This document shows, piece by piece, positions 7,058 through 15,271 of a stretch of DNA of 64,000 nucleotides. The notes under the pieces are model-generated. The model was not told where the DNA came from, searched no databases, and saw only the letters and a program-made list of their open reading frames with translations. Positions within the stretch are counted from its first letter, which is position 1; every line of letters begins with the position of its first letter. A program made the position numbers and the translations under genes. The DNA is from DAOUBP01 sp964513075 (lineage in GTDB: Bacteria; Chloroflexota; Anaerolineae; CG2-30-64-16), in contig CAZELR010000010.1 of NCBI GenBank assembly GCA_964513075.1, positions 1 through 64,000 of the forward strand. The letters run 5' to 3'.

Positions 7058-10000
7058 GTGACCTCCACCGGCACCACTGCTTTTCTCCAGCAAGCCCATC
7101 GCAACAATTGGCAGCGCTACCTGGCCTCGCTTCGCCCGGGCGCGCGCCGCGGATGGGACGTGTGCGTGCTGACGGCCAGCGATGAGCGCCAGGCGCAGAT
7201 GTACCGGCGGCAGCTCGCGTGGCGCCGCGCGTCCGGCCTGCTGCCCGCGGGAACGCAGTTTCTGGTGCTGCCCGATCCTCCGGGCCGGCGCATCGGCTCG
7301 GGCGGCGCGACCTTGCGGGCTCTCGCCCGGGTGCAAGGTTCAAGGTTGAAGGTTGAAGGGAGCGCCCCGTCCGACCTTGAACCCTTCGGTGAACTCAGGG
7401 CAGGCTCTTCAACCTTAAACCTTGAACCTTCAACCTCGATTGAACCTTCAACTTTGAACCTTCCACCCGCCCCGCGCATCTTGATCATTCACTCCGGCGG
7501 CGACTCCAAGCGGCTGCCGCACTGCTCGGCCATCGGCAAACTGTTCGCGCGGGTGCCTCGCGTCTTGCCCGACGGCCGCGCCTCCACCATCTTCGACGAG
7601 TTTCTGATCAGCCTGAGCGGGCTTGCAGGCGGCCCGAGCGGCGCGCTGATTGCGTCCGGAGACGTGCTGCTGATCTTCGATCATCTGCAGCTCTCGTTTC
7701 GCCGCGGGGGCGTCACCGGCGTGGCCGCTGCGGCTCCGGCCGAGATGGGACTGCGCCACGGTGTTTATGCGAGCGGAGTCGGCGGGCAGCGCGTGATCGC
7801 TTACCTGCATAAGCCCGCCGCGCCCGAGCTGGCCCGTTGGGACGCGACGGCTGCAGACGGAACGGTGCAGATCGACACCGGCCTGGTCTGGCTCGACACA
7901 GGCGCCGTGGACCGCGTCTGCGCGCTGGCGCAGGACCCCGCCGTTGCGGCTGTGCCGCTGAATCTCTATGGCGACTTGCTGCTGCCGCTGGCAGAATCGA
8001 CCTCGCTGGAAGCCTACCTCGCGGATGTCAGCGATGGCCCTGCCACTCCGGCCGTGCAGGCCGCGCGGCGGACGATCTGGGAGCGGCTGCGCGATAGCAG
8101 CACCCCTTTGAGCTTTGGCGTTGAGCGACTGCAGCCTGCAGTGTTTGTGCACTTCGGCTCATCGCAGGAGTATTGGCGCATGGTGGCTGGGGATGCCGAC
8201 CTGGCCGCGCTCTGCGGCTGGCAGGCCAACACCGCATCCTGGTCTGCCGCCTCGGAAGCGGTCCAGCCTTCCACCTTGACCCTTGAACCTTCCACCTTCA
8301 ACCGCCAAGTGCTCATCAACGCCCAGGTGGATGGCCCGCTTACGCCCGGTCCTGAACCCCTCCTGGCCGCCGACTGCCGCCTGGCCGGCCCAGTGGCGTG
8401 GCACGGTCCCGCGCTCATTTCTGGCGTCGACACCAGCCAGCCGTTGGTGTTGTCCGGCCGTGTGGTGCTCGACCAGTGGCCGTTGGCCAGTGGCCGGTTC
8501 GTCACGCGGCTGTTCGGGCTGTCCGACGACCCCAAGCGCGGGCGCAGCGATCCGGCGGCCACCTTCGTCAACCGGCCCTGGGCGGACTGGCTCGCCGCCG
8601 CCGGCATCATGGACGAGACGATCTGGCCGGACACCTCCCCGGACCAGCGCACCCTGTGGAACGCCCGGCTCTTCCCCGCGCTGGCCGACCGCGAGGCGAG
8701 TCTGGCGTTGGCGCTGCCGCTGCAAGATCCCGCGGCCGCAGAGCCCGGCTGGCTGTCGGCCTGGACCACGGCCCCACGGCTGTCGCTGGCTGAAAGCTTC
8801 GCCGCGTCGGACGGCGAGCGCCTCCTGGGCGAGGTGGCTGCTCTCGAAGACGCCATCGCAGTCCGCCGCTTCGTGGCTGCGGTCGCGGCAGAGCGGCCCG
8901 CGGGCGAGGCGGCTCCGCTGCTGGGCGCGTATCCCGAAGTGCGCGGCCGCCGCGCACCCCTTGCCGCCGCCGCCATTGCTGCAGCCGACCCGGTATTCCG
9001 CTGGCGCGGCTACACAGCGCTCACCGTCGCGACCGGCGACCCGACCTGGGAGGACCGCGCCTTTGCCGGCCTCGCCGAGATGATCGAGGAGTCGACGTTC
9101 AAGGTTCAAGGTTCAAGGTTTAAGGGCGAAGGTTCAAGGTCGAAGGTTACGGGGGAGGGCCCCCTTCAACCTTCAACCTTAGACCTTAAACCCATCCGCG
9201 TCACCGCGGCCGCGCGCATCGATTTCGGCGGCGGGTGGACCGATACGCCGCCCTACAGCATCGAGCGCGGGGGTGCGGTGCTGAACGCGGCGATCACCCT
9301 GCGCGGCGAGCATCCCATCATTGCGGAGGCCGCGCCCCTGGCTGAGCCCCGGCTGCTGCTCGAGAGCCGCGACATCGACGCGGTCGTGGCCCCGCGGACT
9401 GCCGGCGAGGTGTTGGCCTACGCCAACCCGGCCGACCCGTTCGCGCTGCACAAGGCCGCGCTGGTCCTCAGCGGCATCGTGCCCGCGCGCAGCGACCCCG
9501 CCGCGGCCATCGCCGACGTGCTGCGGCCGCTGGGCTGCGGGCTGCGCTTGGCCACGGCCACCACCATCCCGCGCGGCTCGGGCCTGGGCACCAGCTCCAT
9601 TCTGGCCGGCGCCGTCCTCGCCAGCCTGCATGCCCTGCAACCTTCAACCTTCCACCTTGAACCTGAAACCTTATTCGATGAAGTCCTCTGCCTGGAGCAG
9701 ATGCTGACCACCGGCGGGGGATGGCAGGACCAGGTGGGCGGGCTGACCGGCGGCATCAAGCTGTTGACCACGCGGCCGGGGCTGCCGCAGCAGGTGCACA
9801 TCGCGCCGGTGACGCTGGCCCCGGAGACCGCGGCCGGCCTGGCCGACCGGCTGGTGATGGTCTACACCGGGCAGCAGCGGCTGGCCAAGGACCTGCTGCG
9901 CGGGGTGATGGGGCGCTGGATGGCGCGCGACCCCGAGATGGTCTGGATCCAGGCCGAGATCGCACGGCTGGCCGTGGCCATGCGTCACGCGCTGCTCGGC

Positions 10001-10297
10001 AACGATCTGGACGCTTTCGGCGCGCTGTTGGGCGAGCATTGGACGCTGAACAAACGCATGGACCCCGGCTGCACCAACCCGTTCATCGACGATCTGTTCC
10101 GGACCATGGGACCCTTCGTCAACGGCGGCAAGCTGGCCGGCGCAGGCGGCGGCGGCTTCGTCTCCGCGATTGCGCGCGATCGCAACGCCGTGTCCGCCCT
10201 GTCTGCCGAGCTGACTGCGCGCTACCCGCGCACGCCGGTCGCGGTCTGGCCGTGCGCGGTGCCGGACGCAGGGTTGAAGGTTGAAGGTGCAAGGTAG
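7058..10297 (+). CDS. Bifunctional fucokinase/fucose-1-P guanylyltransferase with repeat inserts
   Basis: A 1079-residue Fkp-type enzyme that would convert free L-fucose to GDP-fucose. The pyrophosphorylase half has GSGGATL near residue 83 and ILIIHSGGDSKRLPH near 139. The GHMP kinase half has GGGWTDTPPYS near 724, PRGSGLGTSS near 838 and GGKLAGAGGGGF near 1023. The GTG at 7058 follows AAAGAGG, 14 bases after rfbA. Four in-frame blocks of TTGAAGG-type 7-bp repeats interrupt it (about residues 92-136, 402-416, 680-713 and 861-872). A fifth block forms the C-terminal GLKVEGAR and the stop. Bacteroides Fkp is about 950 residues, so the inserts explain much of the extra length. The motifs remain intact and the gene is probably functional. 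Confidence 0.92.
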   Translation: MTSTGTTAFLQQAHRNNWQRYLASLRPGARRGWDVCVLTASDERQAQMYRRQLAWRRASGLLPAGTQFLVLPDPPGRRIGSGGATLRALARVQGSRLKVEGSAPSDLEPFGELRAGSSTLNLEPSTSIEPSTLNLPPAPRILIIHSGGDSKRLPHCSAIGKLFARVPRVLPDGRASTIFDEFLISLSGLAGGPSGALIASGDVLLIFDHLQLSFRRGGVTGVAAAAPAEMGLRHGVYASGVGGQRVIAYLHKPAAPELARWDATAADGTVQIDTGLVWLDTGAVDRVCALAQDPAVAAVPLNLYGDLLLPLAESTSLEAYLADVSDGPATPAVQAARRTIWERLRDSSTPLSFGVERLQPAVFVHFGSSQEYWRMVAGDADLAALCGWQANTASWSAASEAVQPSTLTLEPSTFNRQVLINAQVDGPLTPGPEPLLAADCRLAGPVAWHGPALISGVDTSQPLVLSGRVVLDQWPLASGRFVTRLFGLSDDPKRGRSDPAATFVNRPWADWLAAAGIMDETIWPDTSPDQRTLWNARLFPALADREASLALALPLQDPAAAEPGWLSAWTTAPRLSLAESFAASDGERLLGEVAALEDAIAVRRFVAAVAAERPAGEAAPLLGAYPEVRGRRAPLAAAAIAAADPVFRWRGYTALTVATGDPTWEDRAFAGLAEMIEESTFKVQGSRFKGEGSRSKVTGEGPLQPSTLDLKPIRVTAAARIDFGGGWTDTPPYSIERGGAVLNAAITLRGEHPIIAEAAPLAEPRLLLESRDIDAVVAPRTAGEVLAYANPADPFALHKAALVLSGIVPARSDPAAAIADVLRPLGCGLRLATATTIPRGSGLGTSSILAGAVLASLHALQPSTFHLEPETLFDEVLCLEQMLTTGGGWQDQVGGLTGGIKLLTTRPGLPQQVHIAPVTLAPETAAGLADRLVMVYTGQQRLAKDLLRGVMGRWMARDPEMVWIQAEIARLAVAMRHALLGNDLDAFGALLGEHWTLNKRMDPGCTNPFIDDLFRTMGPFVNGGKLAGAGGGGFVSAIARDRNAVSALSAELTARYPRTPVAVWPCAVPDAGLKVEGAR
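7331..7466. repeat. Heptamer repeat block inside the Fkp-like gene (1)
   Basis: About 45 codons made of 7-bp units, first as GGTTGAA/GGTTCAA, then inverted as CCTTGAA/CCTTCAA. Between them lies a fragment, CCCTTCGGTGAACTCAGGG, that resembles another dispersed repeat. Translation gives SRLKVEGS and then STLNLEPSTSIEPSTLNL, a 7-residue period. The reading frame is kept. It sits between the N-terminal GSGGATL region and the next conserved segment, a plausible surface loop. Confidence 0.92.
8263..8303. repeat. Heptamer repeat block inside the Fkp-like gene (2)
   Basis: CCTTCCA/CCTTGAC/CCTTGAA-type units encode VQPSTLTLEPSTFN in frame. The same unit family occurs in the other blocks of this gene. 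Confidence 0.85.
9097..9193. repeat. Heptamer repeat block inside the Fkp-like gene (3)
   Basis: GGTTCAA units followed by inverted CCTTCAA units encode FKVQGSRFKGEGSRSK and then LQPSTLDLKP. It lies exactly at the junction between the pyrophosphorylase half and the GHMP kinase half. Confidence 0.9.
9637..9672. repeat. Heptamer repeat block inside the Fkp-like gene (4)
   Basis: AACCTTCAACCTTCC-type units encode LQPSTFHLEPET within the kinase domain, between the GSGLGTSS helix and the LCLEQML segment. The frame is preserved. Confidence 0.85.
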
Positions 10298-10322
10298 AAA
10301 GTTTAAAGTAGAAGGTTGAAGG
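10270..10322. repeat. Heptamer repeat at the Fkp-like stop codon
   Basis: GGTTGAAGGTTGAAGG-type units encode the last residues GLKVEGAR. The TAG stop at 10295-10297 is itself part of a degenerate unit. The repeat continues to about 10322, just before the four-helix-bundle gene. Confidence 0.85.
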
Positions 10323-10375
10323 GGGCGGGTCAAGGACCTGCCCTGGATTTGCCGATAGGCTCAAGGAGAGGGAGC

Positions 10376-10813
10376 ATGGCTGAGCGATTTGAGGAATTGG
10401 AGGTCTGGCAGCGGGCCCGGAAACTTGCCGGACGCGTCTACGATCTGTCGGACGCGGGGCCGTTTGGCCGCGACTTTGGGCTGCGCGATCAGATGCGACG
10501 TGCTGCCGTCTCCGTGATGTCAAATATCGCCGAAGGCTTCGAAAGCCGCACACAGAGCCTTTTCATCGACTTCCTGGGACGCGCCAAAGGATCTGCCGGC
10601 GAGCTTCGTGCGCAGTTCTATCTCGCTTTGGACCGGGGATATGTGACCCCCGATCAATTCGCAGAGGTGCAACGCCAGGCCGAGACTTGCAGCAAGCAAC
10701 TCGCTCGCCTGATCCAATACCTCGAAACCCAACCCAACACTCGTCGCATTCAAGAAGATGGAGTGATTTACGACTTTTCCCCGGAATCTCAATCCTTAAA
10801 CCTTGAACCTTAA
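10376..10813 (+). CDS. Four-helix-bundle protein (S23 family)
   Basis: A 145-residue member of the 23S-rRNA-intervening-sequence/four-helix-bundle family. The hallmark segments are present: FEELEVWQRARKLA, the Arg-rich LRDQMRRAAVSVMSNIAEGFE, and the final QLARLIQYLE helix. Its molecular role is unknown. The ATG at 10376 follows AAGGAGAGGGAGC; the upstream ATG at 10316 lies in repeat sequence and is rejected. The family is usually about 115-125 residues. The longer tail ends in SLNLEP, encoded by the 7-bp repeat that also gives the TAA stop. The gene is bracketed by repeats in opposite orientation, so it looks like an inserted passenger between two sugar genes. Confidence 0.92.
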   Translation: MAERFEELEVWQRARKLAGRVYDLSDAGPFGRDFGLRDQMRRAAVSVMSNIAEGFESRTQSLFIDFLGRAKGSAGELRAQFYLALDRGYVTPDQFAEVQRQAETCSKQLARLIQYLETQPNTRRIQEDGVIYDFSPESQSLNLEP

Positions 10814-10823
10814 ACCTTAAACC
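10794..10823. repeat. Heptamer repeat at the four-helix-bundle stop codon
   Basis: CCTTAAA/CCTTGAA/CCTTAAA units, in opposite orientation to those at 10270-10322. They encode LNLEP and supply the TAA stop at 10811-10813. Confidence 0.85.
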
Positions 10824-10838
10824 GAAATAGGAGTTCAC

Positions 10839-11798
10839 ATGAAGACAGCACTAGTCTGCGGCGCCGGCGGCTTCATTGCCGGCCATCTGATCAAACGCTT
10901 GAAAGCTGAGGGATATTGGGTGCGTGGGGCCGACATCAAACGTCACGAGTTTGCTCCTACCCAGGCCGATGAATTCGCGGTGCTGGACCTGCGGGAACCC
11001 CAGAACTGTCGCGCGGCGCTGACACTGGGGGACGGCACCTTCGACGAGGTGTACCAACTCGCAGCCGACATGGGCGGCATGGGGTTCATCCACTCGGCCG
11101 AGTGCGAGATCATGCACAACAGCGTGCTGATCAACGTGCACATGATCCACCAGGCCGCGGAGATGCGCGTGCCGCGCTATTTCTACTCGTCGTCGGTGTG
11201 CGTATACCGCGACATGCAGCCCGGCGAGCCGGAGATGACCGAGGCGCAGGCAGTGCCGGCCAACCCGGACAACGAGTACGGCTGGGAGAAGCTCTATTCG
11301 GAGCGGATGCTGCAGGCGTACGGCCGGCACTACGGCATGACCGTGCGCATCGCGCGCTTCCAGAACTGCTACGGCCCGGAAGGCACCTGGACCGGCGGCC
11401 GCGAGAAGGCGCCCGCCGCGACCTGCCGCAAGGTAGCCGAGGTCCCCGACGGCGGCACCATCAAGGTGTGGGGCGACGGCACCGCGATCCGCTCGTACAC
11501 CTACGTCGACGACATGACCGACGGCATCTACCGGCTGATGCACTCGGACCTCGAGGGCGCGTGCAACATCGGCAACCCGGAGTACGTGTCGGTGAAGGAG
11601 CTGGTCGATATCGTGGCCGAGGTGGCGGGCAAGCGCATCAACGTCGAATGGGTGAAAGGCCCGGTGGGGGTGCAGAGCCGCAACTTCAGCAACGCGCGCA
11701 TCTACACCACCGGCTGGCGCGCACACATCTCCACCCTGGAAGGGATCCGGCGCACGTATCCGTGGATCGAGCAGCAGGTGCTGAAGGCGCGGGCATGA
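10839..11798 (+). CDS. GDP-mannose 3,5-epimerase-like NAD-dependent epimerase
   Basis: A 319-residue extended SDR enzyme. The NAD-binding GAGGFIAGH is at residues 6-14, and the active-site Tyr-Lys pair is in YGWEKLYSE near 147-155. The segments DMGGMGFI, RFQNCYGPEGTWTGGREKAPAA and IRSYTYVDD closely follow GDP-mannose 3,5-epimerase, which makes GDP-L-galactose and GDP-L-gulose. Its place after the GDP-fucose enzyme supports a GDP-sugar substrate. The exact product is inferred; other GDP-hexose epimerases are possible. GGAG lies upstream of the ATG. Confidence 0.9.
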   Translation: MKTALVCGAGGFIAGHLIKRLKAEGYWVRGADIKRHEFAPTQADEFAVLDLREPQNCRAALTLGDGTFDEVYQLAADMGGMGFIHSAECEIMHNSVLINVHMIHQAAEMRVPRYFYSSSVCVYRDMQPGEPEMTEAQAVPANPDNEYGWEKLYSERMLQAYGRHYGMTVRIARFQNCYGPEGTWTGGREKAPAATCRKVAEVPDGGTIKVWGDGTAIRSYTYVDDMTDGIYRLMHSDLEGACNIGNPEYVSVKELVDIVAEVAGKRINVEWVKGPVGVQSRNFSNARIYTTGWRAHISTLEGIRRTYPWIEQQVLKARA

Positions 11799-12236
11799 CG
11801 TTGCGACGTTAATAACGTTAGTGACGTTAATATAGAGGGGTGTCCTGCGCGCATTTGTGAGTCCGAGGCGGACGAGAAGTTGTGAAGTTGTGAAAAGCTG
11901 TGAAATCCGTGAATTTCACAAGTTTCATGTGGTGAAAGTTGTGAAGTTGTCCCCCCCCTTAAGGGGGACAACTCACATTTCACAACTTGTGAGGGCAGCG
12001 TTCCGACCTTCAACCCTCTTAGCACCATGTCCCGCACGGGGTCAGTTGGATCGAAATTGATGAAAAACGTTACGTTGGGGGTCTCTACATTAACGTCACT
12101 GACGTCATTAACGTCATTACGTCATGGCCTGGGCCGGCTGCGGCTGAGAACTACCGTGTTAAGCCCCTTATAGAAACTATCTGAAATTATCAGACTATCT
12201 GACTATCTGAAAGATGATCGGTGATGGACACTGCTG
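11799..12236. repeat. 438-bp spacer packed with short-period repeats
   Basis: I find no gene here. It holds ACGTTA-type units (11806-11834 and again inverted at about 12086-12125, ACGTCATTA). It also holds GTTGTGAA-type 8-bp units (about 11876-12000, with an inverted half around CCCCTTAAGGGG). A GACTATCT 8-bp tandem lies at about 12190-12212. Each set is present on both strands. Confidence 0.75.
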
Positions 12237-13835
12237 ATGGGTAAGAGGTTCAAACCGTTTGGCCTGCTTGTGTTGGCTTGGTTCTTGTTACTGGGTCTCG
12301 CGCAAGGTTCGGCTCTCTTCAACCGCGGCATGGTAAACACGGGCTTGCTCCATTTGGCGAAAGCCGCCTCATGTGATCCGGCATGGTTCGTCTGTAAGCT
12401 CGCGGCAAATCAGACACTCTCATCTCTGGCGCCTTACAGACTGAGTGAACTCACTCGGGCGCACAGTTTACTGGAATCAGCGGAGCGGCGATCACCTTCG
12501 GCCATCACTCGTCTTCACCTGGCCACGGCTCAGTTCTTGTGGGGCGACAGGCAATCGGCACTTTCGTTGTTATCGCGGGCCAAGAGTTATCCTCTCGGTC
12601 GGAGTCCGCTCGTATCGGAGGGTCGATACGAGAACTATTTGATACGAGCCAGGGCAGCCATGCAGTCGGAGAATTGGTTGGGCGCCATTGACGACTTTCA
12701 CCAAGCTATGGTGCTGGAACCGGATCGGATTCTGCCGGTTGATGATCGTGAGTTATACATGGCACTGGCCGGTCAGCAGAGGCAAGACGCTGCGGCAAAT
12801 CCTTCGGACGTGCGAGCGGAATTTCTGGCAGGTAAGTATCTGACACAAGCCGAGGTATGGACTGAAGGGCTTGACTTGCTTCAAGAAGCGCTCGTTGACG
12901 ACAATGCAGGTCAGCTTTCGGCAACTGAGCTTGCCTTGGCCGAGGTGTACCGGGCGCGAGCGCTGCGAGAGATTGGAAATCTGGCCGGCGCTCAGGCATC
13001 TCTCGAGCAGGCAATCTCACTCTCTCCCGAACCTCGCCAGTCCTACATCGACCTCCTCGATCTCTTGCAGGAGACTAAAAGTGGCAGCACCAAGGATGTC
13101 GAACGGCGACTTGCAGCCTTGGGGCCGACGTTCCGTTTGGGCCAATTCGGATCGGATTATGCTTTGGATAAACCGGCAGTTTTGCCAAACGGTTGGACGC
13201 TGGTTGGCTACGAGGTGGATGAGCAGCTTCTTGAATGGGCGACGGCGGTGGACCTGGTCCTATGGTGGCAGGCTCCTGCAACCGTGCAGCCTGCGAAGGA
13301 GTTCCTCCGTGTCAATGGTTACTGGCTGCAACGTCAGACAGTTCGCAACCTCTTCCCTAACTCAGGACTTGAATGGGGGGTAGATGACCGAGGCATTCCA
13401 CTCGGCCATGACCGTGAGTATTACGCAGCGCCCGAGGGCAGTTTAGGCGTGGAGATGTCGGAACGGAACGGTGTGCTGACGCAAGTACTGTGGGCCCAAA
13501 ACAGCGCGCAGGTGCAACACGTGGCGTTGATCAGCGCTCCTTTTGTCGTTGACGCGAATGCTTATTACCTGATGGCCGGTTGGTTGCGGGATGAGGATCA
13601 GTTGGCCAGGATCGGCCGTCTGTGCGTTGAGCAACGCTTTGGGCCAGACCTGATCTACACCATCGTGTCTCCGAAAGGTGGCCGTCCGACTGGCGATTGG
13701 CTTCACGTCGCCGACCTGGCGCCTGCCATGCCGGATGGGTCACCGATAGACTGTGAGACGTTCGTGAGCAATAACAACTCGCGCGGCAAGTCCTCGTGGG
13801 ACAACGTGTTACTGGTGCGTCTGTCTACTCCATGA
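12237..13835 (+). CDS. Membrane-anchored TPR protein with C-terminal beta domain
   Basis: A 532-residue protein with one N-terminal membrane segment (residues 8-25), and no signal peptidase or lipobox motif that I can see. Residues 80-285 carry tetratricopeptide-like helical pairs (for example FHQAMVLEPD, YRARALREIGNLAGAQASLEQAISLSPE). The C-terminal 240 residues look beta-rich and resemble a carbohydrate-binding or jelly-roll module (LFPNSGLEWG... AYYLMAGWLRDE). Its position just before wzx, with a 4-bp ATGA overlap, suggests it helps handle the polysaccharide outside the membrane. The function is inferred from context only. Confidence 0.75.
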   Translation: MGKRFKPFGLLVLAWFLLLGLAQGSALFNRGMVNTGLLHLAKAASCDPAWFVCKLAANQTLSSLAPYRLSELTRAHSLLESAERRSPSAITRLHLATAQFLWGDRQSALSLLSRAKSYPLGRSPLVSEGRYENYLIRARAAMQSENWLGAIDDFHQAMVLEPDRILPVDDRELYMALAGQQRQDAAANPSDVRAEFLAGKYLTQAEVWTEGLDLLQEALVDDNAGQLSATELALAEVYRARALREIGNLAGAQASLEQAISLSPEPRQSYIDLLDLLQETKSGSTKDVERRLAALGPTFRLGQFGSDYALDKPAVLPNGWTLVGYEVDEQLLEWATAVDLVLWWQAPATVQPAKEFLRVNGYWLQRQTVRNLFPNSGLEWGVDDRGIPLGHDREYYAAPEGSLGVEMSERNGVLTQVLWAQNSAQVQHVALISAPFVVDANAYYLMAGWLRDEDQLARIGRLCVEQRFGPDLIYTIVSPKGGRPTGDWLHVADLAPAMPDGSPIDCETFVSNNNSRGKSSWDNVLLVRLSTP

Positions 13836-15193
13836 GCATGTTCGTGCGTTTTCGGGGCCTTTGGCGACGCGGCCAGAGTATCACCTCCTTTGGCGGGCAA
13901 GTCGCGCTGACCGTTGGCACCAACTTTGGTTTGGCAGCGCTTGGCCTGATCACGGGCAGCTTGGTGGCGCGACTGCTGGGGCCTGAAGGTCGTGGTGAGT
14001 TGGCGGCGATTCAAACCTGGGCTACTTTTCTTGCCCTTTTGGCATCCTTGGGATTGCCCGATGCAGTCGTGTATTTCACAGGTCGTACTCCCGCCAAGAG
14101 CGCCACGTACCTGACCTCGGCAGTAGTGGCCATGCTCTTGAGCGCAGTACCGTTCGCGCTGGCGGGTTACTTGTTGATGCCGATCTTCTTGAAGGCGCAG
14201 TTTGCGGCGGTCATCGTAGCCGCACGATGGTATCTTGTAGCGTTCGTTTTCCTTATGGCGACCATGGGCATGCTGCTTCATCCTCTGCGAGGGCGGAACG
14301 ATTTTGCAGTTTGGAACCTATTGCGCATTCTTTCTATCGCGGCCTGGCTGGCCGTTCTCATCGTCGCTTGGCTGACCGGGCAGGCTACGCCGGCTGCTGT
14401 GGCAGCCGGCTATCTGATCTCGCTGGTGACAGTGGGCTTGATCACATTCTATGTGCTCAAACATCGTGTGCCCGGTCCCTACGCGCTCAAACCGGAGCTC
14501 TGGCCTTCCATGCTGCGTTATGGTCTGCCTTCCGCTCTGAGCGCGTTGCCCCAGACGTTGAACTTGCGCCTGGATCAGATGCTGATGGCCGCGTTTCTGC
14601 CTGCATCGCTGCTGGGCTACTACTCAATCGCTGTCGCGTGGAGCGCGGCTGTCTCACCGATGATGCAAGGGATCGGGGCCGTGTTGTTCCCACGAGTGGC
14701 CAATGAGAATTCGACGGCCGAACAGATTGAGGTTCTGGGGCGGGGCACCCGCCTCGGTGTTCTGGTAGCCATTGTTCTAAGCGTTATCGTGCTCCTGGTC
14801 ACACCCTTGGGCGTCCGGCTGATCTTTGGCCGTGCCTACGTCCCTGCGGTCCCTGCAGCGTTGATCTTGGTGATCGCAGGTGGAATCTCAGGGATTAACC
14901 TCATCTTAGAGGAAGGCTTGCGCGGCCTGGGACACACGAAAGCTGTCCTTTGGGGTGAGAGCACCGGTCTGGTGGCGACGGCCATCGGGCTGGCCTTGCT
15001 GCTGCGTCCGCTCCTGATCAATGGTGCAGCGGTTGCCTCCTTGCTAGGTTATAGTGTAACGGCGATCGCCTTGGTTTTCTGGTTACAGCGTCTCACAGGT
15101 CAATCGACTGGCTTCTTTGTCCGACCCAGAAGCGAGGACTGGCAAAGTGCCTGGGGGCGCATTAGAGCGTTTGCCAATGGAGCACTTCGATGA
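13832..15193 (+). CDS. wzx: Wzx-type polysaccharide flippase
   Basis: A 453-residue multi-pass membrane protein of the polysaccharide-transport (MVF/MOP) superfamily, with 12-14 hydrophobic segments. It would flip lipid-linked repeat units across the membrane. The N-terminal NFGLAALGLITGSLVARLLGPEGRGELAAIQ has the typical family outline. The ATG at 13832 overlaps the upstream stop (ATGA), which implies translational coupling with the TPR protein; an upstream in-frame start at 13796 is less likely. Confidence 0.92.
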   Translation: MSMFVRFRGLWRRGQSITSFGGQVALTVGTNFGLAALGLITGSLVARLLGPEGRGELAAIQTWATFLALLASLGLPDAVVYFTGRTPAKSATYLTSAVVAMLLSAVPFALAGYLLMPIFLKAQFAAVIVAARWYLVAFVFLMATMGMLLHPLRGRNDFAVWNLLRILSIAAWLAVLIVAWLTGQATPAAVAAGYLISLVTVGLITFYVLKHRVPGPYALKPELWPSMLRYGLPSALSALPQTLNLRLDQMLMAAFLPASLLGYYSIAVAWSAAVSPMMQGIGAVLFPRVANENSTAEQIEVLGRGTRLGVLVAIVLSVIVLLVTPLGVRLIFGRAYVPAVPAALILVIAGGISGINLILEEGLRGLGHTKAVLWGESTGLVATAIGLALLLRPLLINGAAVASLLGYSVTAIALVFWLQRLTGQSTGFFVRPRSEDWQSAWGRIRAFANGALR

Positions 15194-15271
15194 ACCGAGC
15201 CATGAAGTCAAAGGCGCTGGGCGCGTCTGGTAATCATTCTGCATGATATACGGTTGTAGCGGGAGTAGCAT

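Noticed and set aside
7058..10297. Reading the Fkp-like gene as a pseudogene because of the repeats
   Set aside because: The frame is intact throughout and the catalytic motifs on both sides of every insert are conserved.
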